A stretch of 64,000 bases of DNA from assembly GCA_946902985.2 (NCBI GenBank), contig OX336388.2, positions 1,701,063,978-1,701,127,977 of the forward strand, written 5' to 3'. Below, in pieces: positions 54,293 to 64,000 of the stretch (positions are counted from its first letter, which is position 1; each line of letters begins with the position of its first letter). The translations under genes and the position numbers were made by a program. Source of the stretch: Meconema thalassinum (Eukaryota > Arthropoda > Insecta > Orthoptera > Tettigoniidae). The notes below the pieces were generated by a model. It was not told where the DNA came from and ran no database searches. It saw only the letters and a list, made by a program, of their open reading frames with translations.

Positions 54293-54490
54293 AATGACGA
54301 CTTTTGGCTTTATAAACAATAGAAAGAGAAATTGTCTCAGAAGGAAAGACATGGACCCTAATTAAAAGGATGGCCAACAATAGAATGAGATGGAAGAAGC
54401 TTGTAGCTACCCTATGTTCCTACAAGGAATAAAAGGAAATAAGGAAGGAATAAGGAATTTCACTAATGTTTCAGTACTCATATTTTTGTA

Positions 54491-55946
54491 TTTTTAGCCT
54501 ACTTTTCACATTTTGCAAAAATGAGGAAAAAGTAGACTTATGAGATCGATCCGGGAAAATGTGTGTCTGTCTGGCTGGCTGTGTGTGTGTCCCCCCCCCC
54601 CCCCCCCTATCAACTCCTAAACGGCTGCAGCAATCAAAACCAAATTTAGTATGAGTAAAGATGTGCACCGGAATATCTCACGTCCATATTTGAAAATGAT
54701 GTCAGTGCTACCAACTGCTGAAAAAACACACTAGAAATTTGAGCTCTATGTTGGATATCTTGCAAGGTATGCATGGGAGCTATTCCAAAATTGGCACACA
54801 TGTAGATAAGACTATTTCAGTTTAATTTCCAGGGGTCCAACCATGACAGTGTTGCCAAAATAATTTTAAGCATTCTGATAGGTCCAATGTTTAAATGCAT
54901 ATAACTCCTACACTATCAATTGGATTTCAACCAAATTTTGTATGTAACATCTGTACATAAACAGATATGACTGCGCGTATTCTTAAGAGCCACCAGGGCT
55001 GCCAACTGTTAATAATTGCTCTCTCTATTTATTTATTTTATCCAAATACCAATATATCAGAAAGTATGCAAGCCAACAGCTTTAAACTATGCACACGTAT
55101 ATTCTGACATTTTAGATTAATTTGGAGTAACTTATATACGTCAGTTCTACCAACATGATTATAAGCCTGCAGATAGTACCAATTTTTAAATACATGTAAC
55201 TTCTATACTATCAGTTGGATTTCAACCAAATTTCGTATGTGCTATGTGTACCATAACAGATATGACTATAAGTATTGTTAACAGCAATCAGGGCTGCCAA
55301 CTGTTAATAAATGCTGTCTATATTTTTTTACCCTAATATCAATATATCAGAAAGTATGCAAGCCAACAGCTCTATACTTTGCACACGTATAGCACCTGAC
55401 ATTCTAGATTAATTTGGAGTAATTAATACAAGGCAGTGCTGCCAACATGATTCTATGCCTGCTGATATGTCCAATTTTAAAATACATGTAACTTCTATAC
55501 TAAAAATGGATTTCATCCAAAATTGGCACAACAAGATATCATAATATTTCAGATTATTTCTGACCAGCACACGCATGACATTGTTGGCACAAACTACAGA
55601 CCAATCCATCGAGTCGTATTGCGTTTGGAGTGGGGTTATGATCTTTAAATATTAGTATTGATTTTACGCGTGCTGATAGATCCAGTGTCTAACTGCATGT
55701 AACGTCCATTGGACTTCAACCATATTTTGTATTCTGTACCTGAAGAAATGGAACTAAGAATATATTCAGTCACCAGGGCTGCCAACTATAGTGCTCTATT
55801 AGGCTACATTATACCAGGTATATTTTGAACTAATTAGATATTTCGATATTACCAACTTAATTTCGTTATTATTCTAGATAGGTTCATATTCTGTAGAATA
55901 ATCATTGGCATGAAAAGTAGGCTGTATAGTTCTTCACGGAACTTCT
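54491..55946 (-). mobile_element. HINE-like element B (divergent subfamily), minus strand
   Basis: Read on the minus strand: 5' AAGTTCCGTGAAGAAC hairpin (GTTC/GAAC) then TAGCC-like CAGCCTACTTTTC, about three tandem units of about 300 bp, a (G)n/(CA)n tract and a 3' hairpin AAGTCTACTTTTTCC...GAAAAGTAGGCTA. The ends match element A in order and sequence, while the tandem unit (marked GGATTTCAACCAAATTTTGTATGT and AGGGCTGCCAACTGTTAATA) is unrelated. Confidence 0.65.
54890..55520. repeat. Tandem repeat of about 300 bp in element B
   Basis: Units near 54891, 55192 and 55487, each with TAACTTCTATACTATCA(G/A)TTGGATTTC-like sequence (key words TTGGATTTCAACCAAATTT and CAGGGCTGCCAACTGTTAA). Confidence 0.75.
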
Positions 55947-56294
55947 TGTTTATCTTCGAATATCAAAATGTAAAACACATTACTACACACGCAACATGTC
56001 AATATCTAATACACGAACTGCACGTGCAGCGAGCATAGTAACTGTTACAGTAGTCTACAAGATTGCTTGAAACGAGAGAAATGTGAATGAGCAATCACTG
56101 GTGACGAGTAATCAGTGGTGACAGACTGCTATAACAAACAAGGAGCGCGTGCAGTGACAGTAACAAGGCGAGCGAACGATCTGTCTTCGAGATGGGAACT
56201 AACGAACTAAAAGAGCTAACTAGTTCGCTAAGGAGCTGCGAACTAAACTGATCGTTCCCAGCCGCGAACTATTATGCGCAAGACTACTAAGTGT

Positions 56295-56400
56295 CAGCAC
56301 ATTTAGCCTTATGACTCGTCTGTCATTCCGAGAGGAGTTACTTCTGTCTGGTTTCAAACAACTCATATATAACATGTCCGATTGAAGGTAGGACAAGCCG
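56295..56400 (-). pseudogene. Jockey-like LINE, segment upstream of the 6-kb insertion
   Basis: Minus frame DMLYMSCLKP then SSRNDRRVIRLNVLTL runs to the insertion and continues at 50257 as KNIDKGNYIGL. It is the end of the endonuclease/linker of the LINE at 48066-50257. Sequence farther upstream (56400-56700) is not readable as LINE. Confidence 0.6.
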
Positions 56401-56739
56401 AAATAGCATGAAATTTCTCAAAAAGGAAACTAACAGTCCTCTCATTTTCCTCAGTCAAGACCGGCCTACTTTTGAAACCTAGTTGGATGGCCATATTGTT
56501 TACATTCCATGTCTGCTTGGAGCCATGGATTTCCCAGCTTGAGGTACAGCGTTGTCAACATCCACCGTAACAGCAACTTACTCGGTATTCACGGCATTTT
56601 ATCTAAATAGCCATTGAGAGCAAGCAGCGAGACTGGACAGAACTGCGTGCAACTGTCGAACGCTAGAATCTGACACTGGACTATTAGTCAAGAACCATCA
56701 GCTGTTGGCCAACAGCGACCATTCATAGATATGGTTATT

Positions 56740-56940
56740 GTCGGCGCTTCTCCTACCATTTACCGGAAACCCTGTATTGATTTTCTTAAGTCACTACCGA
56801 AATGGGGGCGTAATTACGCAACGGTCAAGCTGTTTCCTTCCACCAAGGTGCCGGTCCGATTCCCGGTTAATGCATGTGAGAATTTCGAGATGAAAAGTCA
56901 CTTATGGTGGTTCTGATTCCTCATAAAAAGAGGTCCCGTA
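56740..56940 (+). mobile_element. SINE-like segment with box B
   Basis: GGTCCGATTCC at 56853-56863 resembles a pol III box B, preceded by a degenerate box A (GCGTAATTACGCAACGG near 56808) and followed by TGAGAATTTCGAGATGAAAAG, a SINE-body-like stretch. No tail or target duplication found. Confidence 0.4.
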
Positions 56941-57110
56941 GCTTATGATTATCGGTCACGTTATACTCGTTCTAAAATCTTTCTGCCTTCTGTCGAAGTG
57001 ACGTGTCAGTTCTTTATTTTTATAATGCAATAGCACAAACTACAGACCAATCCATCGAGTCGTATTGCGTTTGGAGTGGGGTTATGATCTTTAAATATTA
57101 GTATTGATTG

Positions 57111-57517
57111 TGAGGTTTGAGACAACTCGATAAGTATAAGCTTGCATTATTTCAGTATAACCATAGTTGATTTTGTAAAACCATATAATCACCCCTAACA
57201 GACAAATTCCGGATTTTCATCACTATTTTAGAAGTTTACCTAACATTAGATACACCACATTTAACATACACCGACTGTTGCATTACCACACTGCAAATAA
57301 ATAATTGTACATATTGTATATATTTTTCACCTGTATTCTCAAACGTAGATGTTATAGCCTAAGTGTAATGGATCTGATGATGATCGCTTGACGATCGAAA
57401 CTGGTCATCCTAGTGTATCTATTAATCTTATGTAATTTATTTCAGGATCAGGGCATAACCCAGCTCTATTTGGGTACATTCGTGTTGACCGACTGAAAAG
57501 CACCAAACTTTTGTTTT
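57111..57517 (+). mobile_element. Longer relative of the foldback element, 12-bp duplication, ribozyme-like core
   Basis: Flanked by ATTAGTATTGAT (57099-57110 and again ending 57530). The 3' part, TTTCAGGATCAGGGCATAACCCAGC to CACCAAACTTTTGTTT, matches one arm of 51723-51950. Its start TGTGAGGTTTGAG is the complement of the tail end of that element. It contains CTGATGA...GATCG-CTTGA-CGATC-GAAAC at about 57374-57402, a hammerhead-ribozyme-like core. The host sequence before it, GCACAAACTACAGACCAATC, also occurs at 55590 inside element B. Confidence 0.6.
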
Positions 57518-58087
57518 ATTAGTATTGATGATAGACGCCGGGTTGCCTGACGAGGCGTGTGGCAAGGCATTTCCCACGGCTGCAAAAGTGTCGAGACTCG
57601 AGATTGGAAACAGTGTTGCGTGTTTCCTTTCTCCTGATGACCCAACACGAATACATCAGCTATTCCATCACATGTGACGGTAGTTCATTACCCTATCTCT
57701 TTATATGAAAAGTTGACCTCATTCATCCTTAAATTCAAGACATGCAAGTTAAAATTTGTTGAATTCATGAATTCTATTCATTTGAAGCAACAAATAGTAT
57801 GGGTAACCAACCTCTCATTCAAATAAACAGTTAATGTTTGCTGACGTACGCAATTATAACCTTAAGATTTTGTATTATACTTATAATAATATGTACAAGT
57901 GAGTTTAGAGCTGTGTTTTCCGGATTTCTGACTGAAGTAAAAGTACCACCAACATCTAAATTCTGAAGGCAATGAGGAAAGGCATACTTCAAAGACGGAA
58001 TCTTATTCTGGAAAGTTTCTTTTTTGTGGCTAGGTAAGCAATTCGTATTGTACAGGGTGATCCGCTGAGGGAGACATAAAATAAAAA

Positions 58088-58308
58088 AGATGTTCAGTAA
58101 AGAACATATAGCCTACTTTCGTGCTGAACAACTGAAAAGCACCAAACTTTTGTTTACTAAGGCAACACTGAGAAATGGCAATTACCATAATAGCCTACTT
58201 TCTCCTAAATGCATGGGTTAAGCTATAACTCTTCATCCTTTTCAAGGAGTATAATTGAATGTTGGTTGAAGTAGCTTGTTGAAATACAACGTGCTATACG
58301 GATATTAT
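58088..58308 (+). mobile_element. HINE-like element A, 5' end fragment with nested insertion
   Basis: AAGATGTTCAGTAAAGAAC and TAGCCTACTTTC at 58088-58121. Then an inserted 67-bp piece of the foldback element family (GAACAACTGAAAAGCACC..., 58122-58188) bounded by ATAGCCTACTTTC duplicated on both sides, then the rest of the 5' unique region to about 58308. The 3' part of a copy resumes at 59290, so both may belong to one element with a replaced middle. Confidence 0.65.
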
Positions 58309-58319
58309 ACGTTGATGAT

Positions 58320-58640
58320 TGAATCCTCACCTGAATTGTATGTATACACACTAATACAGCCATCACAAGAACACATGTTATCAGACAAAATTCAACACTC
58401 ACCCAAGTACACGGGATTAAATGACATTGATGTCCTGTCCATGCATCTCAAGTAAAACAACAACAACAACAGCTTCCTACCCAAATCCTTCCTCGTATAA
58501 AAGTACACAAACTAGTAAGCCTACAGATATCACAGTGACACAGGTTATCAGACAACTTCTACACACACCCAAGTACACGGGGCTACAAGACCATGATTCC
58601 GCAAAGCCCCTAAAGAATCAACAACAACAATAGATTCTAC
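58320..58640. repeat. Duplicated unit with (CAA)n tails
   Basis: Two about 170-bp units share GTTATCAGACAA, CACACCCAAGTACACGGG-like sequence and end in (AAC)n at 58455-58472 and 58619-58631. They look like a tandem or back-to-back insertion of a short retroposon. No gene. Confidence 0.55.
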
Positions 58641-58789
58641 CGTGTATCAAGGACAACGAATTTTAATCGTTGTAGTCGAGTGTTGAGATATGTGGTGTTA
58701 TAAGTATATTTTCGATTGCAAATACACACTATACATGCTTAACATTATGACGTATGAGTAGTTATAAATCAATAAATACCAAGAAAACC

Positions 58790-58890
58790 GAAGTAAAAAA
58801 TTCGAACGTCCTTGAACTTGATCCATGAACCTTCATGTTATGAGTCTGAGACGCTACCACTATGCTACACACGCCCAATGCTAACATTGC
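58790..58890 (-). mobile_element. tRNA-like pol III head (SINE or tRNA pseudogene)
   Basis: On the minus strand GGGCGTGTGTAGCATAGTGG contains a perfect box A (TAGCATAGTGG, 58857-58867). GGTTCATGGATCAAG downstream is a weak box B. It cannot fold into a complete tRNA by eye, so it is a decayed SINE or tRNA pseudogene. Confidence 0.45.
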
Positions 58891-58894
58891 GTTA

Positions 58895-59289
58895 ACAACA
58901 GCTTTAGTATAACTGGCTACAATATTTTGTCTTGCAATCAACGATTTCATTAGCGTTTCCTGCCGTTTTTATATACCATTTGATACTAAACATGTATTTT
59001 TGTTCAGTACATTCCTAAGAGGATATAAACTAACGACGTTATGGAAATATGGACTTGCGAGCAAACAATTAGCCTCCATTTTGACCCAACGGGGCGGCAC
59101 AGGCAAGCACGATATGGCACGGTCAGCCAGAATTGTTAGCCACTACTGCGGTTACATATTCTATTTTAAAATGCTAATATCCTACTGGTCACCTCCTTAA
59201 GGAAAGTGTAAAGCTTCCTATGTACGATAACCTGATTTGTTGAGGCTAGGCCTTGTTGAATCGTAAGTCACGGTAGGGCTATAATACTT
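58895..59289. other. Unassigned sequence
   Basis: No gene or repeat recognised. Confidence 0.4.
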
Positions 59290-59987
59290 GCGTGATTCAT
59301 ACATCCGCCATCTTGAAACTATTCGGCTGATGACTTTGTAGTTTGGGCAAACGATGCTTCCCACATTAAGGTATATTGTTTAAAAATTAGGTAGAGATCG
59401 GATGATTAGGTTAGTCGTAATTTGATTTAAGCTCGAAACATTTTGGTGGGCGCCATTTCTTTTTCGTTATGATGGCGGCGATATATAACGTGACAGTGAG
59501 TTGTCCTTTGCTAGTGCTACCTCTGTACCAAAGTTGGTTCGATTTGGTTTCGTCGTGTTAGAATTGATAAGGGGTATCGACTTTCACACATACACGGCCG
59601 CCATCGTCAAACTATTTGGATGATGACCTTGTAGTTTGGAAAAAAAACGCTTTGCACACGAAGGTATATTGTTGCAAAATTTGGTAGAGATCAGATGATT
59701 AGGTTAGTCGTAATTTGATTTAAACTTTGAACATTTGGGTGGCTACCATTCTGTTTCCGTCAAGATGGCGGCGATATGAAAGATGACACTGAGGTGTCCT
59801 TGGCTAGTGCTACCTGAGTACCAAATTTGGTTCACTTTGGATTCGTCATGTTTGAATTGATAGGGGGGGGGGGGCTTAGAGATATTCACAATCACCCACT
59901 TACACACAGGCAGACTGACAACTTTTGGCCCGTGTAGATCTCATAAGTCTACTTTCATTTCTTGCAAAAATCGAAGGTAGGCTAAAA
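59290..59987 (+). mobile_element. HINE-like element A, diverged 3' fragment
   Basis: About two and a half 293-bp units, clearly more diverged than the other copies (CGCCATTTCTTTTTCGTTATG instead of CGCCATTACGTTTCCGTCAAG), a G run at 59862, and the 3' hairpin ending GAAGGTAGGCTAAAA at 59987. An older insertion. Confidence 0.75.
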
Positions 59988-60109
59988 GAAAGTAATAATA
60001 GGAGAATACTATGAAGCATATACAAGTTTTTCTAGAAGAAGAGAGTTTTCTCCAAATTAGACTCCAGCATGTTCACCATTACGAACACGACACAGCAAGT
60101 ACAGAATCT

Positions 60110-62256
60110 TCTTCTTCGTCGCGAATGGGTCTCTTAGGACCACGCGGAATCAACAATGGCTAGCCTTTCTTGCAGCCCAGTACTCCTTCATACGCAACGA
60201 ATGGGTTTGCTTCCGTTGTGCAGACCAGATATGGTGGTATGGCCATCTTTCTTCCTCCTCGAACCCCCGTGTGAGTGCAAGTGTTCTGATGACATTTCGG
60301 TCTAGGAGATTTGGCGATCCTAATTCTTGCAAGTCTTTTTCAGTCTGTTTGTACCAATTTGATCTAGTTGTTTTGTTTTTCAAGTATGTGTGAATTTTGT
60401 GAGTTAGTCTATTTGGGTCCATTCTCTCCAGGTGACCCAGGAATTGGATTCGTCGCATACGCATTTTGTCTGTGATTTTGGAGATGGTTTTATATATTTC
60501 AGCATTTGGCTTTGGAAGATGAACACCATCTTTGATTCTCGGCCCTAAGATTTTCCTAATTATTCTACGTTCCTTCACTTCCAACTGATCTCGAAGTGTT
60601 CTATGTTGAAGAGTGAGAGTTCCTGAAGCGTAGAGAACTTCGGGCCCGATCACTGTTGTATAATGTTGAATTTTGCATTTCCAGGAAAGACTCTTTTTGT
60701 TGTAAGTATTTTTCGTTAACTGAAAAGCAGTTTCCATTTTTTGAATTCTTGTTGTAATGGACCTCTTTTCATGACAATTGTCGGTAATCCATTCACCCAA
60801 ATATTTTAATTCCTTCACACGAGATATATGGTCAGTACCAATTTCAATTTCAGATGGGGCATTCTTTATATCTGTCATAAATTTTGTTTTATCAAATGAG
60901 ATTTGCAATCCAATTTTCTTTGCTTGTTCTTGTAGAAGTTCAAGTTGGTATTGCGCATCAGAGATGTTTTGGGCAATTAATGCCATGTCATCAGCAAATG
61001 CCAAACAGTCTAATTCTATGCCTTTAAGTTTTGGTCCTATCCTATGCGTCGGTGCACCTGCTTTTCGCCATTCTCGTACAACCTTCTCCAGTGCACAATT
61101 GAAAAGCAACGGGGACAATCCATCTCCTTGTCGGACTCCTGTGTCAATGGGAATTCTCTGCTCAGTTCTCCCATAAATTTAACCTTAGATTTGGTTTCCA
61201 TGAGTGTTTCCTTAATAATATTTGTTGTCTTTTGATCTAATCCAAATTCTTTGAGTATTTCGAAAAGGGATTCACGGTCGATGCTATCACACGCCTTTTG
61301 GAAGTCAACAAATGTAATGACATAGTGTTTGTTCGATGTATTGCGGAAATATTTCATTGAGTTTTTTAAATTGATAATTTGTCCCACACACGACCTGCCT
61401 TTCCTGAAGCCACCTTGGTATTCGCCGATTACTGGATCCAATTGAATTTCTGCACGATTCAGGAGAGCTTTAGACAAAACTTTGTATGTTATGGATAGTA
61501 ATGAAATTCCACGATAATTGTTGGGATCCGTCCGATTTCCTTTTTTGTGCAAGGGATGTATGAGTGCCATCTTCCAGTCAGCGGGGATTTTTTCAGTTCG
61601 CCAAACTTCTTCTAAAATTTCTTGGAGTTTTACAATGAGATTTTCTCCTGCATTTTTCTACAACTCTGCAACAATTTGGTCTTCCCCCGACGCTTTGTTG
61701 TTTTTTAATGATTTAATTATCTCTCTTATTTCCTGAACGTTGGGTGGATGCGAATCTTGGTTTTGTTGCGTGTGGATAAATGTGAATGTTTCTTGGGTTT
61801 TCTCACAATTGAGCAATACCGAAAAGTAGTTTGCAAGGATTTCACAGTTTTCTGTGTTACTATGAGCAATATCCCCATGTTCATTTTTGAATTGAAGTGA
61901 TGGAGGGGAATATTTAGTGAGCTTCTGGCGAAAAGTTCTATAGTAGTTTCTAGAATTATGTTGTTTGAAGTCAGCTTCTATTTCTTGTAATATTTTGTTG
62001 TCATTCTGCTTGCGAATTCTTCGTATTGATTTCGTGACTGTTCTTCTGACATCCTTGAGATCTTGCAGAGTCTTAGGAGTTTTGTTGCAAGACCAATTGT
62101 GCCATGCCTGTTGCCTGAGCCTTACAAGGTCATCACATTCGGCTGTCCACCACGGATGTTTGCGTGTTCTCATGTGTGGTGCTATTTTCTCGGCTGTTTT
62201 TATTAATCCTGCTTGGAGCTGTTGCCAGTTTTGTGGATTCAATTGTTGAGTCTCGT
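60110..62256 (-). pseudogene. RTE-like LINE (LINE C), ORF2 RT region
   Basis: Minus strand, same family group as LINE A. 62242-61658: linker (KHPWWTAECDDLV, ILQEIEADFKQHNSRNYYRT, NCEILANYFSVLLNC, LKNNKASGEDQIVAEL). 61570-61037: ALIHPLHKKGN, NNYRGISLLS, GGFRKGRSC, FVDFQKACDSIDRESL (motif A). 61118-60150: LLFNCALEKVVREW, DCLAFADDMALI (motif C), LKYLGEWI, VKERRIIRKILGPR and IQFLGHLERMDPNR. Frame breaks near 61660 and 61110. The 3' end has (GAA)n (about 60110). The 5' side is cut by a HINE-like element at 62257, so the endonuclease is not in the window. Confidence 0.85.
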
Positions 62257-64000
62257 TTTTAGCCTACTTTCGATTTTTGCAAAAAATGAAAGTAGACTTA
62301 TGAGATCAACACAGGGCGAAAAAGTGTGTCTGTCTGTGTGTGTGTATGTGTGTGTGTGAGTCTGTGTGTGTGTGTGTCTGTGTGTGTGTGTGTGTGTGTG
62401 TACTCTGAATGTCTGTCCCCCCCTATCAATTCGAACACGGTGAATGCGAATTGAACGAAATTTGGTACAAAGGTAGCACTAGCAGAGGACACCTCAGTGT
62501 CATGTTTTATATCGCCGCCATCTTGACGGAAACGTAATGGCGGCCACACAAATGTTCAAAGCTTAAATCAAATTACGACTAACCTAATCATCCGATCTCT
62601 ACCAAATTTTGCAACAACATACCTTTATGGGAGGAGCATCCTTTGACCAAACTAATAAGACATCAGCATAATAGTTTGGGGATGGCGGCCATCTTTGTGT
62701 GAAAATCGATTCCCCCTATTAATTCGAACACGGTGCAACCGAATGGAACGAAATTTGGTACAGAGGTAGTACTAACAAAAGGCACCTCAGTGTCATGTTT
62801 TATATCGCCGCCATCTTGACGGAAACGTAATGGCGGCCACACAAATGTTCAAAGCTTAAATCAAATTACGATTAACCTAATCATCCGATCTTTACCAAAT
62901 TTTGCAACAACATACCTTTATAGAGGAAGCATCCTTTGACCAAATAACTAGGTCATTAGCCTAATAGTTTGTGGATGGCGGCCATCTTTGTGTGAAAATC
63001 AATTCCCCCTATTAATTCAAACACGGTGAAACCAAATGGAACGAAATTTGGTACAGAGGTAGCACTAGCAAAGGGCACCTCAGTGTCATGTTTTATATCG
63101 CCGCCATCTTAACAGAAACGTAATGGCGGCCACACGAATGTTCAAAGCTTAAATCAAATTACGATTAACCTAATCGTCCGATCTCTACCAAATTTTGCAA
63201 CTACATACCTTTATGGAGAGAGCATCCTTTGACCAATCTAATAGGTCATTCGCCTAATAGTTTGCGGATGGCGGCCATCTTTGTGTCAAAATCGATTCTC
63301 CCTATTAATTCAAACACGGTGAAACCGAATGGAACGAAATTTGGTACAGAGATAGCACTAGCAAAGGGCATCTCAGTGTCATGATTTATATCGCCGCCAT
63401 ATTGACAGAAACGTAATGGCGGCCACACAAATGTTCAAAGCTTAAATCAAATTACGATTAGCCTAATCATCCGATCTCTAGCAAATTTAGCAACAACATA
63501 CCTTTATGGAGGGAGCATCCTTTGACCAAACTAATAGATCATCAGCCTAATATTTTGCGGATGGCGGCCATCTTTGTGTGAAAATCGATTCCCCTTATCA
63601 ATTCGAACACGGTGAAACCGAATGGAACGAAATTTGATACAGAGGTAGCACTAGCAAAGGGCACCTCAGTGTCATGTTTTATATCACCGCTATCTTGACG
63701 GAAACGTAATCGCGGCCACCCAAATGTTAAAAGCTAAAATGTACGACCAACCTAATAATCTAGTCTCTACCAAATTTTGCAACACCATATCTTTATGTGG
63801 GAAACATATTCAGACCAAACTGCAAGAACATCAGCCCAATAGTTTGCAGATGGTGGCCAAGTATGTGTGCAAATCGACTCCCCCTATCAATTCAAACACG
63901 GTGAAACCGAATTGAACGAAATTTGGTACAGAGGTAGCAATAGCAAAGGGCACCTCATATTCATGTTTAATATCCCTATAGCACGTTGTATTTCAACAAG
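62257..64000 (-). mobile_element. HINE-like element A, copy 3 (runs off the window)
   Basis: Minus strand. The 3' hairpin TTTTAGCCTACTTTC...AAAGTAGACTT at 62257-62300, (GT)n at 62325-62402, then at least five and a half 293-bp units to the end of the window, where the 5' unique region (CTATAGCACGTTGTATTTCAACAAG) begins. Inserted into LINE C. Confidence 0.75.

Larger units (their letters stand above)
50266..56286. mobile_element. 6-kb DNA transposon shell with 8-bp TSD (hAT-like)
   Basis: Flanked by CTAAGTGT at 50258-50265 and 56287-56294, a perfect 8-bp duplication of Jockey LINE sequence. Ends TAGTCTTG(T/C)G...C(G/A)CAAGACTA are inverted. Subterminal regions are full of AGTTCG/CGAAC words, including GAACTAGTTC palindromes near 50299 and 50330 and AACTAGTTCGC at 56218. 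An 8-bp TSD, TAG-type termini and subterminal short repeats are hAT hallmarks. No hAT transposase is seen. The interior holds PIF/Harbinger remnants, a GC-rich tract, a foldback element and two HINE-like elements, so most of the length is later or cargo DNA. Confidence 0.75.

Noticed and set aside
58790..58890. Functional tRNA gene
   Set aside because: Box B is poor and the cloverleaf cannot be completed by eye.

Overview
This window is nuclear DNA from an arthropod, most likely an insect with a large, repeat-rich genome. The support is (TTAGG)n-type arrays (the ancestral arthropod telomere motif), several tRNA-derived SINE families, L2/CR1-, Jockey- and RTE-like LINEs, a Ty3/gypsy LTR element and many nested DNA elements. 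I find no convincing single-copy host gene. Nearly everything recognisable is a mobile element or its wreckage, so gene calls are transposon genes, mostly broken. Species cannot be told from the sequence alone.

Layout. 511-14603: one Ty3/gypsy retrotransposon with very long LTRs (about 3.6 kb each, about 99.5% identical by eye), a coiled-coil-rich Gag and a protease/RT/RNase H/integrase Pol. A 221-bp SINE with a perfect 13-bp target duplication sits in the gag-pol frame. 14611-28844: a giant foldback element with AG...CT ends and a near-6-bp target duplication, as in Polinton/Maverick elements. It consists of two about 5.3-kb inverted arms, each carrying the same decayed protein-primed DNA polymerase B gene reading outward, around a 1.35-kb tandem-repeat core. 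The right arm also holds a 2.15-kb tandem-repeat element with Helentron/HINE-like ends; the left arm is its natural empty site. 28880-29960: (TTAGG)n composite arrays. 30000-43300: LINE and SINE fragments, a broken YqaJ-type exonuclease gene and unrecognised sequence. 43313-47640: a near-complete L2/CR1 LINE whose ORF1 carries PHD-remnant and SGNH-esterase domains. 48066-56400: a Jockey-like LINE split by a 6-kb insertion (50266-56286) with 8-bp target duplications and hAT-like ends. That insertion itself contains PIF/Harbinger remnants, a foldback element and two HINE-like elements. 56700-62250: SINE-like pieces, foldback-element copies, HINE fragments and a second RTE-like LINE. 62257-64000: a third HINE-like element, running off the end.

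The most unusual object is the polB foldback element, which is almost all inverted repeat and keeps only polB among recognisable Polinton genes. Next is the HINE-like family, in which shared 5' hairpin, TAGCCTACTTTC and 3' hairpin ends enclose unrelated about 0.3-kb tandem arrays. All alignments, identities and boundaries here were made by eye.
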